Shown here piece by piece: positions 42,882-50,679 of a stretch of DNA of 64,000 bases (positions are counted from its first letter, which is position 1; each line of letters starts with the position of its first letter). Below the pieces are notes generated by a model, which saw nothing but the letters and a program-made list of their open reading frames with translations, was not told the DNA's origin and searched no databases. The position numbers and the translations under genes are program-made. Source of the stretch: Nonomuraea indica (lineage in GTDB: Bacteria > Actinomycetota > Actinomycetes > Streptosporangiales > Streptosporangiaceae); contig NZ_KZ559468.1 in assembly GCF_002850745.1 (NCBI RefSeq), positions 340,501 to 404,500 of the forward strand, written 5' to 3'.

Positions 42882-43726
42882 GAGGTCTCCAGGCAGAGTC
42901 GGGCGGCCACGGCGGCGAGGTCCCGCCAGGCCGCCTGCGGGCGCAGGGTCTCGCGCGGGTCGCCGCCGAACGGGTCGAGCACGACGGTGCCCGCGCCGAG
43001 CAGGGCGAGCTCTTCCAGGTCGGCCGCCACCTGGTCGATCGTGCCCTCGCCGGCGAGCCGGCCGGGGCCGGTGACCGGAGAGGACGTCAGCCGCAGCACG
43101 ACGCGGGGGGCGAAACCGGGCACGGGCCTCCCCTCCTCGGCGGCGACGGCCTTCATCCGGCCGGCGGCCTCGCGCAGCCACGGCAGGGTGTTGCGCAGCG
43201 GGTGCCAGGCGTCGCCCAGCCGCACCGCGCGGCGCAGACCGGCGTCGCTGTTGCCGCCGACCCAGAGCGGGATCGTCCCCGCGCGGTAGTCGCCGGAGTC
43301 GGCCCAGGCGGCGCGCAGGGTCGTCAGCAGCTCGTCGGTCAGCGCCCCGCGCCGCTGGAACGGCGCCCCGAGCGCCGCGAACTCCTGCCGCGCCCATCCG
43401 ACGCCCACGCCCAGCACCAGCCGCCCGCCGCTGAGATCGTTGAGGTTGGCCGCCATCCTGGCGACCAGCAACGGGTGCCGGTACGGGGCGATGAGCACGG
43501 TCGTGCCCAGCCGGACCCGGTCGGTGACCCCGGCCAGCCACGACAGGGTGGTGAACGGCTCGTAGAACGGCGCCGGATACTGCTCGGCGACATCGGGCGT
43601 GACCGCGACGTGGTCGGAGACCATGAGCAGGTCGAACCCGAGCCCTTCCACGGTCCGCGCCCACCGGCGCAGCGTGGCGGGGTCGGTGCCGGGGCCGAAA
43701 TTGGGAACGTTGACGCCTATCTGCAC
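42878..43726 (-). CDS. LLM-class F420-dependent oxidoreductase
   Basis: 282-residue luciferase-like TIM barrel: IGVNVPNFGPGTDPATL, GFDLLMVSDHV, RVRLGTTVLIAPYRHPLLVARM, LSGGRLVLGVGVGW and IPLWVGGNSDAGLRRA. The cofactor is probably F420, as in most actinobacterial members. TAACCT lies 6 nt before the GTG start (43733-43738, minus strand), which suggests a leaderless mRNA. It is cotranscribed with the deaminase-like gene; the pairing may mean purine or pyrimidine salvage or breakdown. Confidence 0.9.
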   Translation of the reverse strand: MQIGVNVPNFGPGTDPATLRRWARTVEGLGFDLLMVSDHVAVTPDVAEQYPAPFYEPFTTLSWLAGVTDRVRLGTTVLIAPYRHPLLVARMAANLNDLSGGRLVLGVGVGWARQEFAALGAPFQRRGALTDELLTTLRAAWADSGDYRAGTIPLWVGGNSDAGLRRAVRLGDAWHPLRNTLPWLREAAGRMKAVAAEEGRPVPGFAPRVVLRLTSSPVTGPGRLAGEGTIDQVAADLEELALLGAGTVVLDPFGGDPRETLRPQAAWRDLAAVAARLCLETS

Positions 43727-43818
43727 CCGTCCAGGTTATCCACCTCCTTCCGGCGCCGGAAGGGTGATCCACCGGCAGAAGCCATGGATGGCCGGGGAAT
43801 CCACGGTAAAATAGGCGA

Positions 43819-44268
43819 ATGACCGAGGCTCTCGATCCGACCGACTGGGCGATCATCGCCGAGCTGCAGCGCGACGGCCGCCTGCCGTTCGCCGAGCTGG
43901 GGCGGCGGGTCAACCTCGGCGCCTCCGCCACCACCGAGCGCGTCAGGCGGCTGGAGGCGCTCGGCGTCATCACCGGCTACCGTGCGGACGTCGACCTGGC
44001 CAAGGTCGGGCTGGCGGTGCTGGCCGTGGTGCGGCTCAAGTATCCGGGCAACAAGCACGAGCCGCTGCACCGGCTGCTGGGCGAGCGGCCGGAGATCCTC
44101 GAATGCCTGCGCACCACCGGCGACGACTGCTACACGCTCAAGGTGGCCGCCACCTCGATGCCCCACCTGGAGCAGGTGATCGACGCGCTGGCCGCGTTCG
44201 GCAGCACCACGACCAGCGTCGTCTACAGCCAGCCCCTCCCTTACCGCGGTCCGGCCGCCCCCTTCTGA
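43819..44268 (+). CDS. Lrp/AsnC-family regulator
   Basis: 149 residues: N-terminal helix-turn-helix (LDPTDWAIIAELQRDGRL, LGASATTERVRRLEALGVITGY) and C-terminal RAM/effector domain (CYTLKVAATSMPHLEQVIDAL). Feast/famine regulators of this type sense amino acids and often control a divergent neighbour, here the LLM/deaminase operon 92 nt away. TAAAAT 6 nt before the ATG (43807-43812) marks a leaderless start. It overlaps the convergent NmrA-like gene by 28 nt. Confidence 0.92.
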   Translation: MTEALDPTDWAIIAELQRDGRLPFAELGRRVNLGASATTERVRRLEALGVITGYRADVDLAKVGLAVLAVVRLKYPGNKHEPLHRLLGERPEILECLRTTGDDCYTLKVAATSMPHLEQVIDALAAFGSTTTSVVYSQPLPYRGPAAPF

Positions 44269-45098
44269 GCCGCCCCCTCCGGCGCGAAGAGCTCGGCATG
44301 GCGGGCCACCCACGCGGCGAACGTGCCCGGCTCCCGCCCGGTGATCTCCCGGACCGTGGGCACGACCGTGGCCGCGGCGGCGGGCGGGTTCGCGTGCCAG
44401 GAGACCAGGATCTCGATCACTTCCTCGCTGTGCCCGACCGCCCGCCAGCGCGCGCGGGCCTGCTCCACCGTCAGTTCCTCGAAACCGAGCTTCCGGCCCG
44501 TCGCCTCGGCGATCGCGGCGAGCCGCTGCCGGGCGGTGAGCCGCTGCGGCCCCGTCACCGAGTACGACCTGCCGCCGTGGCCGCCCCGCACCAGCACGGT
44601 GGCCGCCACCGCCCCCACGTCGGCCTCGTCCACCACCGCGGTGGGCACGTCGGCGAACGGCTCGCGCACCATGCCCTCCGTCCGGATGGACTCCGCCCAG
44701 CCGAGGGTGTTGCTCATGTAGTCGACGGCCTCGATCCTGGTCCACTCCAGGCCGCTGTCCTCGAACGCCTCCTCCACGGGGCCCAGCCGGCCGTTCCACA
44801 GCAGGGTGACCCGCCGCACCCCGGCCCGGCGCGCCAGCTCCACCAGCTCCGGGCCGGTCCGGAGCGTCGCGTAGTCGTCACCGGCGGCGGTCAGCAGATG
44901 CAGGCCGACCACGCCCTCCAGCGCCGGCGCGAGGCCGCCCGGATCGGTCAGGTCGCCCTCGACCACCTCCACCTCTTCCGGCAGGTCCGCCCTGCCGGCG
45001 TTCCGGGTCAGCGCCCGGACCGGCACCCCCGCCCGCAGCAGATGGTCCACCACGTGCCGACCGGCCTTCCCGGTCGCTCCTGTCACCAGATACGTCAT
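44241..45098 (-). CDS. NmrA/NAD(P)H-binding family protein
   Basis: 285 residues with N-terminal VTGATGKAGRHVVDHLL and a Rossmann fold of the atypical SDR (NmrA/QOR2) class. RALTRNAGRADLPEEVEVVEGDLTD suggests NADP. No Tyr-x-x-x-Lys is evident, so it may be a redox sensor or quinone reductase-like enzyme. TAGCGT lies 8 nt before the ATG (45107-45112, minus strand). Convergent overlap with the asnC-type gene. Confidence 0.88.
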   Translation of the reverse strand: MTYLVTGATGKAGRHVVDHLLRAGVPVRALTRNAGRADLPEEVEVVEGDLTDPGGLAPALEGVVGLHLLTAAGDDYATLRTGPELVELARRAGVRRVTLLWNGRLGPVEEAFEDSGLEWTRIEAVDYMSNTLGWAESIRTEGMVREPFADVPTAVVDEADVGAVAATVLVRGGHGGRSYSVTGPQRLTARQRLAAIAEATGRKLGFEELTVEQARARWRAVGHSEEVIEILVSWHANPPAAAATVVPTVREITGREPGTFAAWVARHAELFAPEGAAQKGAAGPR

Positions 45099-45176
45099 GA
45101 ACCACGACGCTACGGGCGCCGGTGCCGGCGCGCCTCGGGCTCAGGGTCCGCCTTTGGTCCTAAGCCCCCTTCGGTC

Positions 45177-46184
45177 CTAGGCCCCCTCGCCGGCCGCCCG
45201 TCCGAGGGCCACGTCGGGGGCCCGGACCTCCTCGGGCGACAGGTCGGGGCGCAGGCCGCGCCACGAGGGGTGGCGCAGCCGCCTGTCACCCGTCACCTCG
45301 GCGTACCGCACCTCGCCCACCAGCCGGGGCTCCACCCAGTGCGCGTCACGGGCGAACTCCCGGGGCACCGGGACCGCGAACGGCGAGCCGGGGCGCTCCA
45401 GCGGGGCCAGCTGCTCGTGCAGGGCCGTGAGCATGGCGTCGGTGAAGCCCGTGCCGACGTGGCCCACGTACACCAGCCGGCCCTCCGCGTCGTGGCCGCC
45501 CAGCAGCAGCGACCCGATCCGGCCCGACCGCCGCCCGGCTCCCGGCTTCCACCCGCCGACGACCACCTCCAGGTGGGAGAAGTTCTTCACCTTCGTCCAG
45601 TCCGCGCTGCGCCGGCCCGGCCGGTACGGCGACTCGCGCCGCTTGACCACCACGCCCTCCAGGCCGAGCGCCCGGCTGGCGTCCAGCGCCGCCCGCGGGT
45701 CACCGCCGAACGCCACCGGAAGCTGCCAGCGGAAACCCGGCCTCACCAGGTCCTCCAGCAGCTCGCGCCGCTCGTCGTAGGGGAGCCGGACGACGCTGCG
45801 GTCGTCCACGTGCAGCACGTCGAAGATCATGTACGTGACGGGCACCGCCCTGACCAGCTCGGCCACCTTCGCGGGATTGCGCTGGTGCATGCGGGGCGCG
45901 AGCGCGCCGAAGCTGAGCCGGCCGGCGTCGTCGAAGGCGACGATCTCCCCGTCGAGCACCGCGTCGTGCCCGTGGAGCGCGCCGGCCATCGGGTACAGCT
46001 CCGGGTAGGCGAGCGTCACGTCCCTGCCGTTGCGCGACATCAGCCGCAGCGCCCCCGCCTCGGCGTACGCCAGGCCGCGCACGCCGTCCCACTTCATCTC
46101 CGCACTCCACAGGTGGTGCTGCGCGGGTGGCGGCAGGGCGCCGAGCTGCGCGAGCATCGGCTGGTAGGTGGGCAGTCGCCCCAT
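45177..46184 (-). CDS. ATP-dependent DNA ligase (LigC/LigD-ligase type)
   Basis: 335 residues. Adenylation motif EMKWDGVRG with nucleophile Lys31, SRNGRDVT, VLDGEIVAFDD, MIFDVLHVD, LEGVVVKRRESPYRPGRRSADWTKVK and a C-terminal OB domain with YVGHVGTG. It seals nicks in DNA repair. LigD polymerase and nuclease domains and Ku are absent from this window, so it is a stand-alone LigC-type enzyme. The 213-nt gap before the DUF985 gene shows nothing. Confidence 0.92.
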   Translation of the reverse strand: MGRLPTYQPMLAQLGALPPPAQHHLWSAEMKWDGVRGLAYAEAGALRLMSRNGRDVTLAYPELYPMAGALHGHDAVLDGEIVAFDDAGRLSFGALAPRMHQRNPAKVAELVRAVPVTYMIFDVLHVDDRSVVRLPYDERRELLEDLVRPGFRWQLPVAFGGDPRAALDASRALGLEGVVVKRRESPYRPGRRSADWTKVKNFSHLEVVVGGWKPGAGRRSGRIGSLLLGGHDAEGRLVYVGHVGTGFTDAMLTALHEQLAPLERPGSPFAVPVPREFARDAHWVEPRLVGEVRYAEVTGDRRLRHPSWRGLRPDLSPEEVRAPDVALGRAAGEGA

Positions 46185-46397
46185 GCCCGTTGGCCTTCCC
46201 CGCGCCGCCGCGGCCTACGGTCGGCCGCGGGTACGGGGCGGGTCAAGTCGCGGTCATCGACCGGCGGCCATCGTCCACGGGTGGCGCATCGGCGCCGACC
46301 GCCGGCCGCGTGCGGGAGGCGCCCGAACCCCGCCGGGACCTGTGACGCCGCCCTTGCCCGTGCGGGCCGGGAACACGCGCGCGGCGGCGCCGTCGCG

Positions 46398-46949
46398 TCA
46401 GGTCGTGAAGTCGGCGAAGTCGAAGCCCGGCGACACGACGCAGCTCACCAGGACGGCCTCGGCCGCGGCGGGGCGGGCCGACTGCCAGGCGCCGCCCGGC
46501 ACCACGGCCTGCGGCACCTGACCCTCCTCGACCGCCGGCCCCAGGATGATCGTCGCACCGTCGACCGTGAGAGACAGCGGGCCGCCGCGGTGCCACAGCC
46601 AGACCTCGTCCGAGCGGACCCGGTGCGGGATCGACTCCTCGCCGGGCTGCAGCAGGAAGTAGATGCCGGTGGCGCTGGCCCGCGGACCGGGATAGCCGTC
46701 CGGCGTGAACGAGGCCGGGGCCCGCCACGTCTCCCTGTACCAGCCGCCCTCCGGGTGGGGGAGCAGGTCGAGCGCGCGGGCCACGGGCGGGCGTTCCACG
46801 AACGCGACGGGGGCGCCGGTCACGTCGCGCCGCAGGAAGCGGGTGCCGTCGAGGACCAGCTGCCCCCGCAGCTCACCGGCCCTGGCCAGGGCCTCGCGCT
46901 CGTCGGCCACCTCGCCCGCCGGGCCGTCCGGATAGATCGTCAGCTCCAC
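46398..46949 (-). CDS. DUF985/cupin_5 family protein
   Basis: 183 residues, single cupin barrel: LLPHPEGGWYRETWR, ATGIYFLLQPGEESIPHRVRSDEVWLWHRGGPL and GAWQSARP, then VSCVVSPGFDFADF. This is typical of the family of small bacterial cupins with unknown chemistry. The first ~45 residues are an extra N-terminal piece. TAGACT lies 6 nt before the GTG (46956-46961, minus strand), so it is probably leaderless. A 14-bp palindrome separates it from the divergent operon. Confidence 0.85.
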   Translation of the reverse strand: MELTIYPDGPAGEVADEREALARAGELRGQLVLDGTRFLRRDVTGAPVAFVERPPVARALDLLPHPEGGWYRETWRAPASFTPDGYPGPRASATGIYFLLQPGEESIPHRVRSDEVWLWHRGGPLSLTVDGATIILGPAVEEGQVPQAVVPGGAWQSARPAAAEAVLVSCVVSPGFDFADFTT

Positions 46950-46960
46950 GGGAGGAGTCT

Positions 46961-46974
46961 ACGGAGCGCTCCGT
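46961..46974. promoter_or_regulatory. Perfect 14-bp palindrome in the divergent promoter
   Basis: ACGGAGCGCTCCGT is fully self-complementary. It sits one base into the -10 box of the cupin gene and 12 nt before the start of the SWIM-C operon: a candidate operator for both. Confidence 0.55.
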
Positions 46975-46985
46975 GGAGGCGCGAA

Positions 46986-48143
46986 ATGTCGGCCGGCGTG
47001 GCTAGTGTGCATCAAGTGATCGAACGGTTGGGCCCCGATCAGGAGCCCGCCCCCGCCCCCGCGCGCAAGGCCGTGTCGGTGCGGCATGCGCGGGTGGCGG
47101 CGGGCCTGGCCGAGCTGGAGCGGTGGCTGGCCGACCAGGTGCGCCAGGGCCTGGCGGCGGCCGGTGAGCGCGACTGGGCCGACCTGGCCAGGCGGCTGGT
47201 CGACGCCCAGGCCCCCGGGGCCGCGGGCATCGTCTCCCGGCTCGCCCAGGTGCGCGCCGAGGACGACTGGCCGGCGGGCCTGCTGGCCGAATACTCGCTG
47301 CTCCACCTGCTGGCCGTGGCCTACCGGCGCCGCGCCGAGCTGCCCGAGCCGCTGGCCCGCACGGTGCTCATCCGGACGGGCTTCCCGGTGACGCGCGAGG
47401 AGGTGCTGGCCGGCCCGGCGGTCCGCGACCGCTGGCACGTGCTGGGGCGGCGCGACGAGACACACGACCGGCTGACGGCCCGCCGGGTGTGGCTGCGCGG
47501 CCACGCCACGGGGCGGGCGGCCCTGATCCTGACGTTCGCCCCGTCCGGCCGGCAGCTCGACGACTCCCTCGTGACGGGCACCGCCGTCGACGCCGATCTG
47601 GCCTTCTACCCGGGCGCCGCCCCCCTCCGCGCCCTGGTCGCGACCCGCGACCCCGCCCCCCGCGTGACGGCAGGGCCCGGCCATGACGACACCGGCGACA
47701 CCGCGATCGGCCGCTCCACGACGGCCTCGTACGACCTCACGGCGGCCCACGCGGACCCGGCTGGCCGGGTGGACGGTTCGGTCCAGGCGGACGCGACTGC
47801 CCGGGTGGACCCAGCGGCACGGGAGCGCCCGGCGGCGGGGGAGGGAGTCGCCGGCGGCGCCCCCGGTGGCGCTCCGCCGGGGGTGTCGCCGGAGGAGGCC
47901 ATGGACGAGGTGGCGCGGGCCCTGGCGGGCGATCCCTGGATCGACTCGTGGCCGCTCGTGCTGGCGGACGTCGTGCCCACCCGGACGACCCTCGGCGGGT
48001 TCCCCCTGCACCCCCGGGCGCGCGACCCGTGGCGGTTGCTCGCCGTGTCCGGAGGGCGGCCCGTCACGGTCGCCGCCGAGTGGACCCCGCGGGGGCTGCG
48101 CCCGCTGACCACGTGGGACGACGACACGGTGGTGGTCGTGTGA
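46986..48143 (+). CDS. SWIM-family protein lacking the SWIM zinc finger
   Basis: 385 residues. The sequence corresponds to the C-terminal part of SWIM zinc-finger proteins that open DUF5691/MoxR/DUF5682/VWA operons: VAAGLAELERWLADQVRQGL, LVDAQAPGAAG, LLAEYSLLHLLAVAYRRR, REEVLAGPAVRDRWHVLG, RRVWLRGHATGRAALILTF. The expected N-terminal CxC...HxxC zinc module is absent, and upstream lies another gene on the other strand. GGAGG precedes the ATG by 6 nt; a GTG at 47016 with TAGTGT 7 nt upstream is an alternative leaderless start. A ~90-residue low-complexity linker sits around residues 220-310. First gene of the operon. Confidence 0.75.
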   Translation: MSAGVASVHQVIERLGPDQEPAPAPARKAVSVRHARVAAGLAELERWLADQVRQGLAAAGERDWADLARRLVDAQAPGAAGIVSRLAQVRAEDDWPAGLLAEYSLLHLLAVAYRRRAELPEPLARTVLIRTGFPVTREEVLAGPAVRDRWHVLGRRDETHDRLTARRVWLRGHATGRAALILTFAPSGRQLDDSLVTGTAVDADLAFYPGAAPLRALVATRDPAPRVTAGPGHDDTGDTAIGRSTTASYDLTAAHADPAGRVDGSVQADATARVDPAARERPAAGEGVAGGAPGGAPPGVSPEEAMDEVARALAGDPWIDSWPLVLADVVPTRTTLGGFPLHPRARDPWRLLAVSGGRPVTVAAEWTPRGLRPLTTWDDDTVVVV

Positions 48144-49480
48144 GCTGGGCGGAGCTGGCCTCGACGGCCCTGGTGGGCACCGACCGCAGGCCCTACCCGG
48201 GAGAGTTGCTGGCCGACGCGGCGGTGGAGGTCGCGCGGCGGCGCGCCGGCCGCGGCCCGCGGCACGACGGCGAGCCGCCGGAGCCGTCGCCCGAGGAGGA
48301 GCAGACGGCGGTGAGCCGGCGGGCGGGGGAGCGGCTGGCACGGATCATGGGCGGCGAGCACGAGCGGCTGCTGCCCGAATGGCTCGCCGCGGCGGCCGGC
48401 ACCGGCCGCCGGGTGCCCCCCTGCGCGCTGCCCGGCCTGCTCGACCGGGGCGCCCGCGACATGTCGATCCGCGCCCACCTCGGCGTGCTCGCCGGGCGGC
48501 GCGGCCGGTGGCTGGCCGGACTCAACCCCGCCTGGGCCTACCTGCTCGAGGAGCCCACCGGAGAGACGTGGGAGCTGGGCGGCGCGGCCGACCGCCGGGC
48601 CCACCTGCGCAGGCTCAGGGCGTCCGACCCCGAGGCGGCGAGGCTGCTGCTGGAGAGCACCTGGGAGGAGGAGACTCCCGGCGATCGGGCGGAGTTCGTG
48701 GAGGTGCTGGCCGACGGCCTGTCCATGGCCGACGAGCCGTTCCTGGAGCGGGCCCTCGACGACCGCAGGCGCGAGGTGCGCCAGCAGGCCGCCAATCTGC
48801 TCGCCCGGCTGCCCGCCTCCCGCCTGGCCGGGCGGATGGCGGCGCGCGCCGCCGCGTGCTTCACCGTCGAGGCCGGGGTGCTCACCGTGGAGGCCCCGCA
48901 CGCCTGCGACCAGGAGATGGAGCGTGACGGTGTCCGGGCCAAGCCGCCGCGCGGCACCGGCGAGCGTGCCTGGTGGCTGCAGCAGCTCGTCGCCCGCGCT
49001 CCGCTGACCGTCTGGGGGCACCCGCCGGAGCTGCTGCTCGCGATGCGCGTCCCAGCGTGGGACGCCGAGGTGAAGGCCGGCTGGGTGCGCGCGGCCGTGC
49101 TGCAGCGCGACCCGGAGTGGGCGCGGGCGATGTTCGCCTGGGACCCGATCGCCGACCTGCTCGGCGTGCTGGGCCCCGACGAGCAGCAGGAGCTCGCGGC
49201 CGCGTTCGTGCACCGGCACGACGTCGACAGCCAGCTGATCATGGTGTTGGGCGGGGTGTCGCCGCACTGGCGCGAAGGGCTGGCGACCGCCGTGCTCGCC
49301 AAGATCGTCAAGGTGGCGGGCACCCAGCCGTGGAACCTCGGCGAGCTGACCAGGCTGGCCGCCGAACGCATCGACCCGGCGCTCGGCGAGGCCGCCGGCC
49401 ACTACTCACCGGAGCCGGCCGTGCAGCAGGTCGCCGCCGTACTGCGGTTCCGGGCCGACATGTTGGAGGAACTGCGATGA
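48140..49480 (+). CDS. DUF5691 family protein
   Basis: 446 residues, all-helical, with HEAT-like segments (LRASDPEAARLLLESTWEEETPGDRAEFVEVLADGL; DDRRREVRQQAANLLARLP), which suggests a scaffold or substrate adaptor. No catalytic motif. The GTG start overlaps the preceding stop (GTGA), and its own stop overlaps the MoxR start (ATGA). It is known only from its constant association with SWIM, MoxR, DUF5682 and VWA genes. Confidence 0.83.
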   Translation: MSWAELASTALVGTDRRPYPGELLADAAVEVARRRAGRGPRHDGEPPEPSPEEEQTAVSRRAGERLARIMGGEHERLLPEWLAAAAGTGRRVPPCALPGLLDRGARDMSIRAHLGVLAGRRGRWLAGLNPAWAYLLEEPTGETWELGGAADRRAHLRRLRASDPEAARLLLESTWEEETPGDRAEFVEVLADGLSMADEPFLERALDDRRREVRQQAANLLARLPASRLAGRMAARAAACFTVEAGVLTVEAPHACDQEMERDGVRAKPPRGTGERAWWLQQLVARAPLTVWGHPPELLLAMRVPAWDAEVKAGWVRAAVLQRDPEWARAMFAWDPIADLLGVLGPDEQQELAAAFVHRHDVDSQLIMVLGGVSPHWREGLATAVLAKIVKVAGTQPWNLGELTRLAAERIDPALGEAAGHYSPEPAVQQVAAVLRFRADMLEELR

Positions 49481-50541
49481 CCGTGCTGCGCCCGCACGCC
49501 GAAGACCAGTACGCCGAGGAGCTGGCCGTGCTCGCCAAGGAGGACGACCGGCGGCGGCCACCCGGCTGGCGGCTGTCGCCGTGGGCCGTCACCACCTACG
49601 TCCTGGGCGACGGCGGGCGCATCACCCCCAAGTACGTGGGCGCCCGCCGCCTCGTCGAGGTGGCCGTCGCCACGCTCGCCACCGACCGGGCGCTGCTGCT
49701 CCTCGGCGTGCCGGGCACGGCCAAGACGTGGCTGTCCGAGCACCTGGCCGCCGCCATCAGCGGCGACTCGACGCTGCTCGTCCAGGGCACGGCCGGCACC
49801 GCCGAGGAAGCCGTCCGCTACGGCTGGAACTACGCCCGGCTGCTGGCCGAGGGCCCGTCCCTCGACGCGCTGACCCCGTCGCCGGTGATGCGGGCGATGG
49901 CCGAGGGCCGCGTGGCCCGGGTGGAGGAGCTCACCCGGATGCCGTCCGACGTGCAGGACGCCCTGATCACCCTGCTGTCGGAGAAGACGCTCCCCATCCC
50001 CGAGCTGGGCCGCGAGGTGCAGGCGCAGCGCGGCTTCAACCTGATCGCCACCGCCAACGACCGTGACCGGGGCGTCAACGAGCTGTCCAGCGCGCTGCGC
50101 CGCCGCTTCAACACGGTGGTGCTGCCCGTGCCCGCCACGGCCGAGGAGGAGGTGGACATCGTCGCGCGGCGCGTCGCCCAGCTCGGCCGTTCCCTCGACC
50201 TGCCCGAGGTGGGCACCGGCATGGAGGAGATCCGCCGGGTGGTGACGGTCTTCCGCGAGCTGCGCGCCGGTGTCACCGAGGACGGACGCACCAAGGTCAA
50301 GTCGCCCAGCGGCACCCTGTCCACCGCCGAGGCGATCTCGGTGCTCACCGGCGGCGTCGCGCTCGCGGCCCACTTCGGCGACGGCGTGCTGCGCGCGGCC
50401 GACGTGGCCGCCGGGATCGTCGGCGCCGTGGTGCAGGAGCCGGTGTCCGACCGGGTGGCGTGGCGCGAATACCTGGAGACGGTCGTGCGCGAGCGTCCGG
50501 GCTGGCGCGACTTCTACCGCGCCTGCCGCGAGGTGTCATGA
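49477..50541 (+). CDS. MoxR-type AAA+ ATPase
   Basis: 354 residues. Walker A GVPGTAKT (residues 77-84), a Walker-B-like VARVEELTRMPSDVQDALITLLSEK, sensor 1 LIATANDRDRGVNELSSALRRRF (Asn and Arg finger) and a C-terminal lid. Walker B has Glu-Glu with Val-Arg in place of the usual hydrophobic-Asp, as in this MoxR subgroup. It acts as a chaperone-like motor, expected to work with the VWA protein encoded at the end of the operon, like RavA with ViaA. Coupled by ATGA to DUF5691. Confidence 0.93.
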   Translation: MTVLRPHAEDQYAEELAVLAKEDDRRRPPGWRLSPWAVTTYVLGDGGRITPKYVGARRLVEVAVATLATDRALLLLGVPGTAKTWLSEHLAAAISGDSTLLVQGTAGTAEEAVRYGWNYARLLAEGPSLDALTPSPVMRAMAEGRVARVEELTRMPSDVQDALITLLSEKTLPIPELGREVQAQRGFNLIATANDRDRGVNELSSALRRRFNTVVLPVPATAEEEVDIVARRVAQLGRSLDLPEVGTGMEEIRRVVTVFRELRAGVTEDGRTKVKSPSGTLSTAEAISVLTGGVALAAHFGDGVLRAADVAAGIVGAVVQEPVSDRVAWREYLETVVRERPGWRDFYRACREVS

Positions 50542-50590
50542 GAAGGCGGAACGGACGCGCTCGGGCGCGGCGCGAGCGGGCGACGGGAAG

Positions 50591-50612
50591 CCTCGGCCGG
50601 GCACGGCCGAGG
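50591..50612 (+). terminator. Intra-operon hairpin between moxR and DUF5682
   Basis: CCTCGGCCG-GGCA-CGGCCGAGG is a perfect 9-bp stem with a 4-nt loop, in the only sizeable gap (138 nt) of the operon. It may attenuate transcription and set the ratio of upstream to downstream products. Confidence 0.5.
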
Positions 50613-50679
50613 ACGGGCACAGGGTGAGCGGCGTGCCCGTGCCGGGAGGGTGTGCGTGTTCGCCGGGAGGTGGTGCGGG

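Noticed and set aside
44103-46985. Plus-strand reading frame continuous with the SWIM-C gene, which could extend it by 961 codons
   Set aside because: It lies antisense to three well-supported minus-strand genes, shows no SWIM or other domain, and has shadow-like composition.
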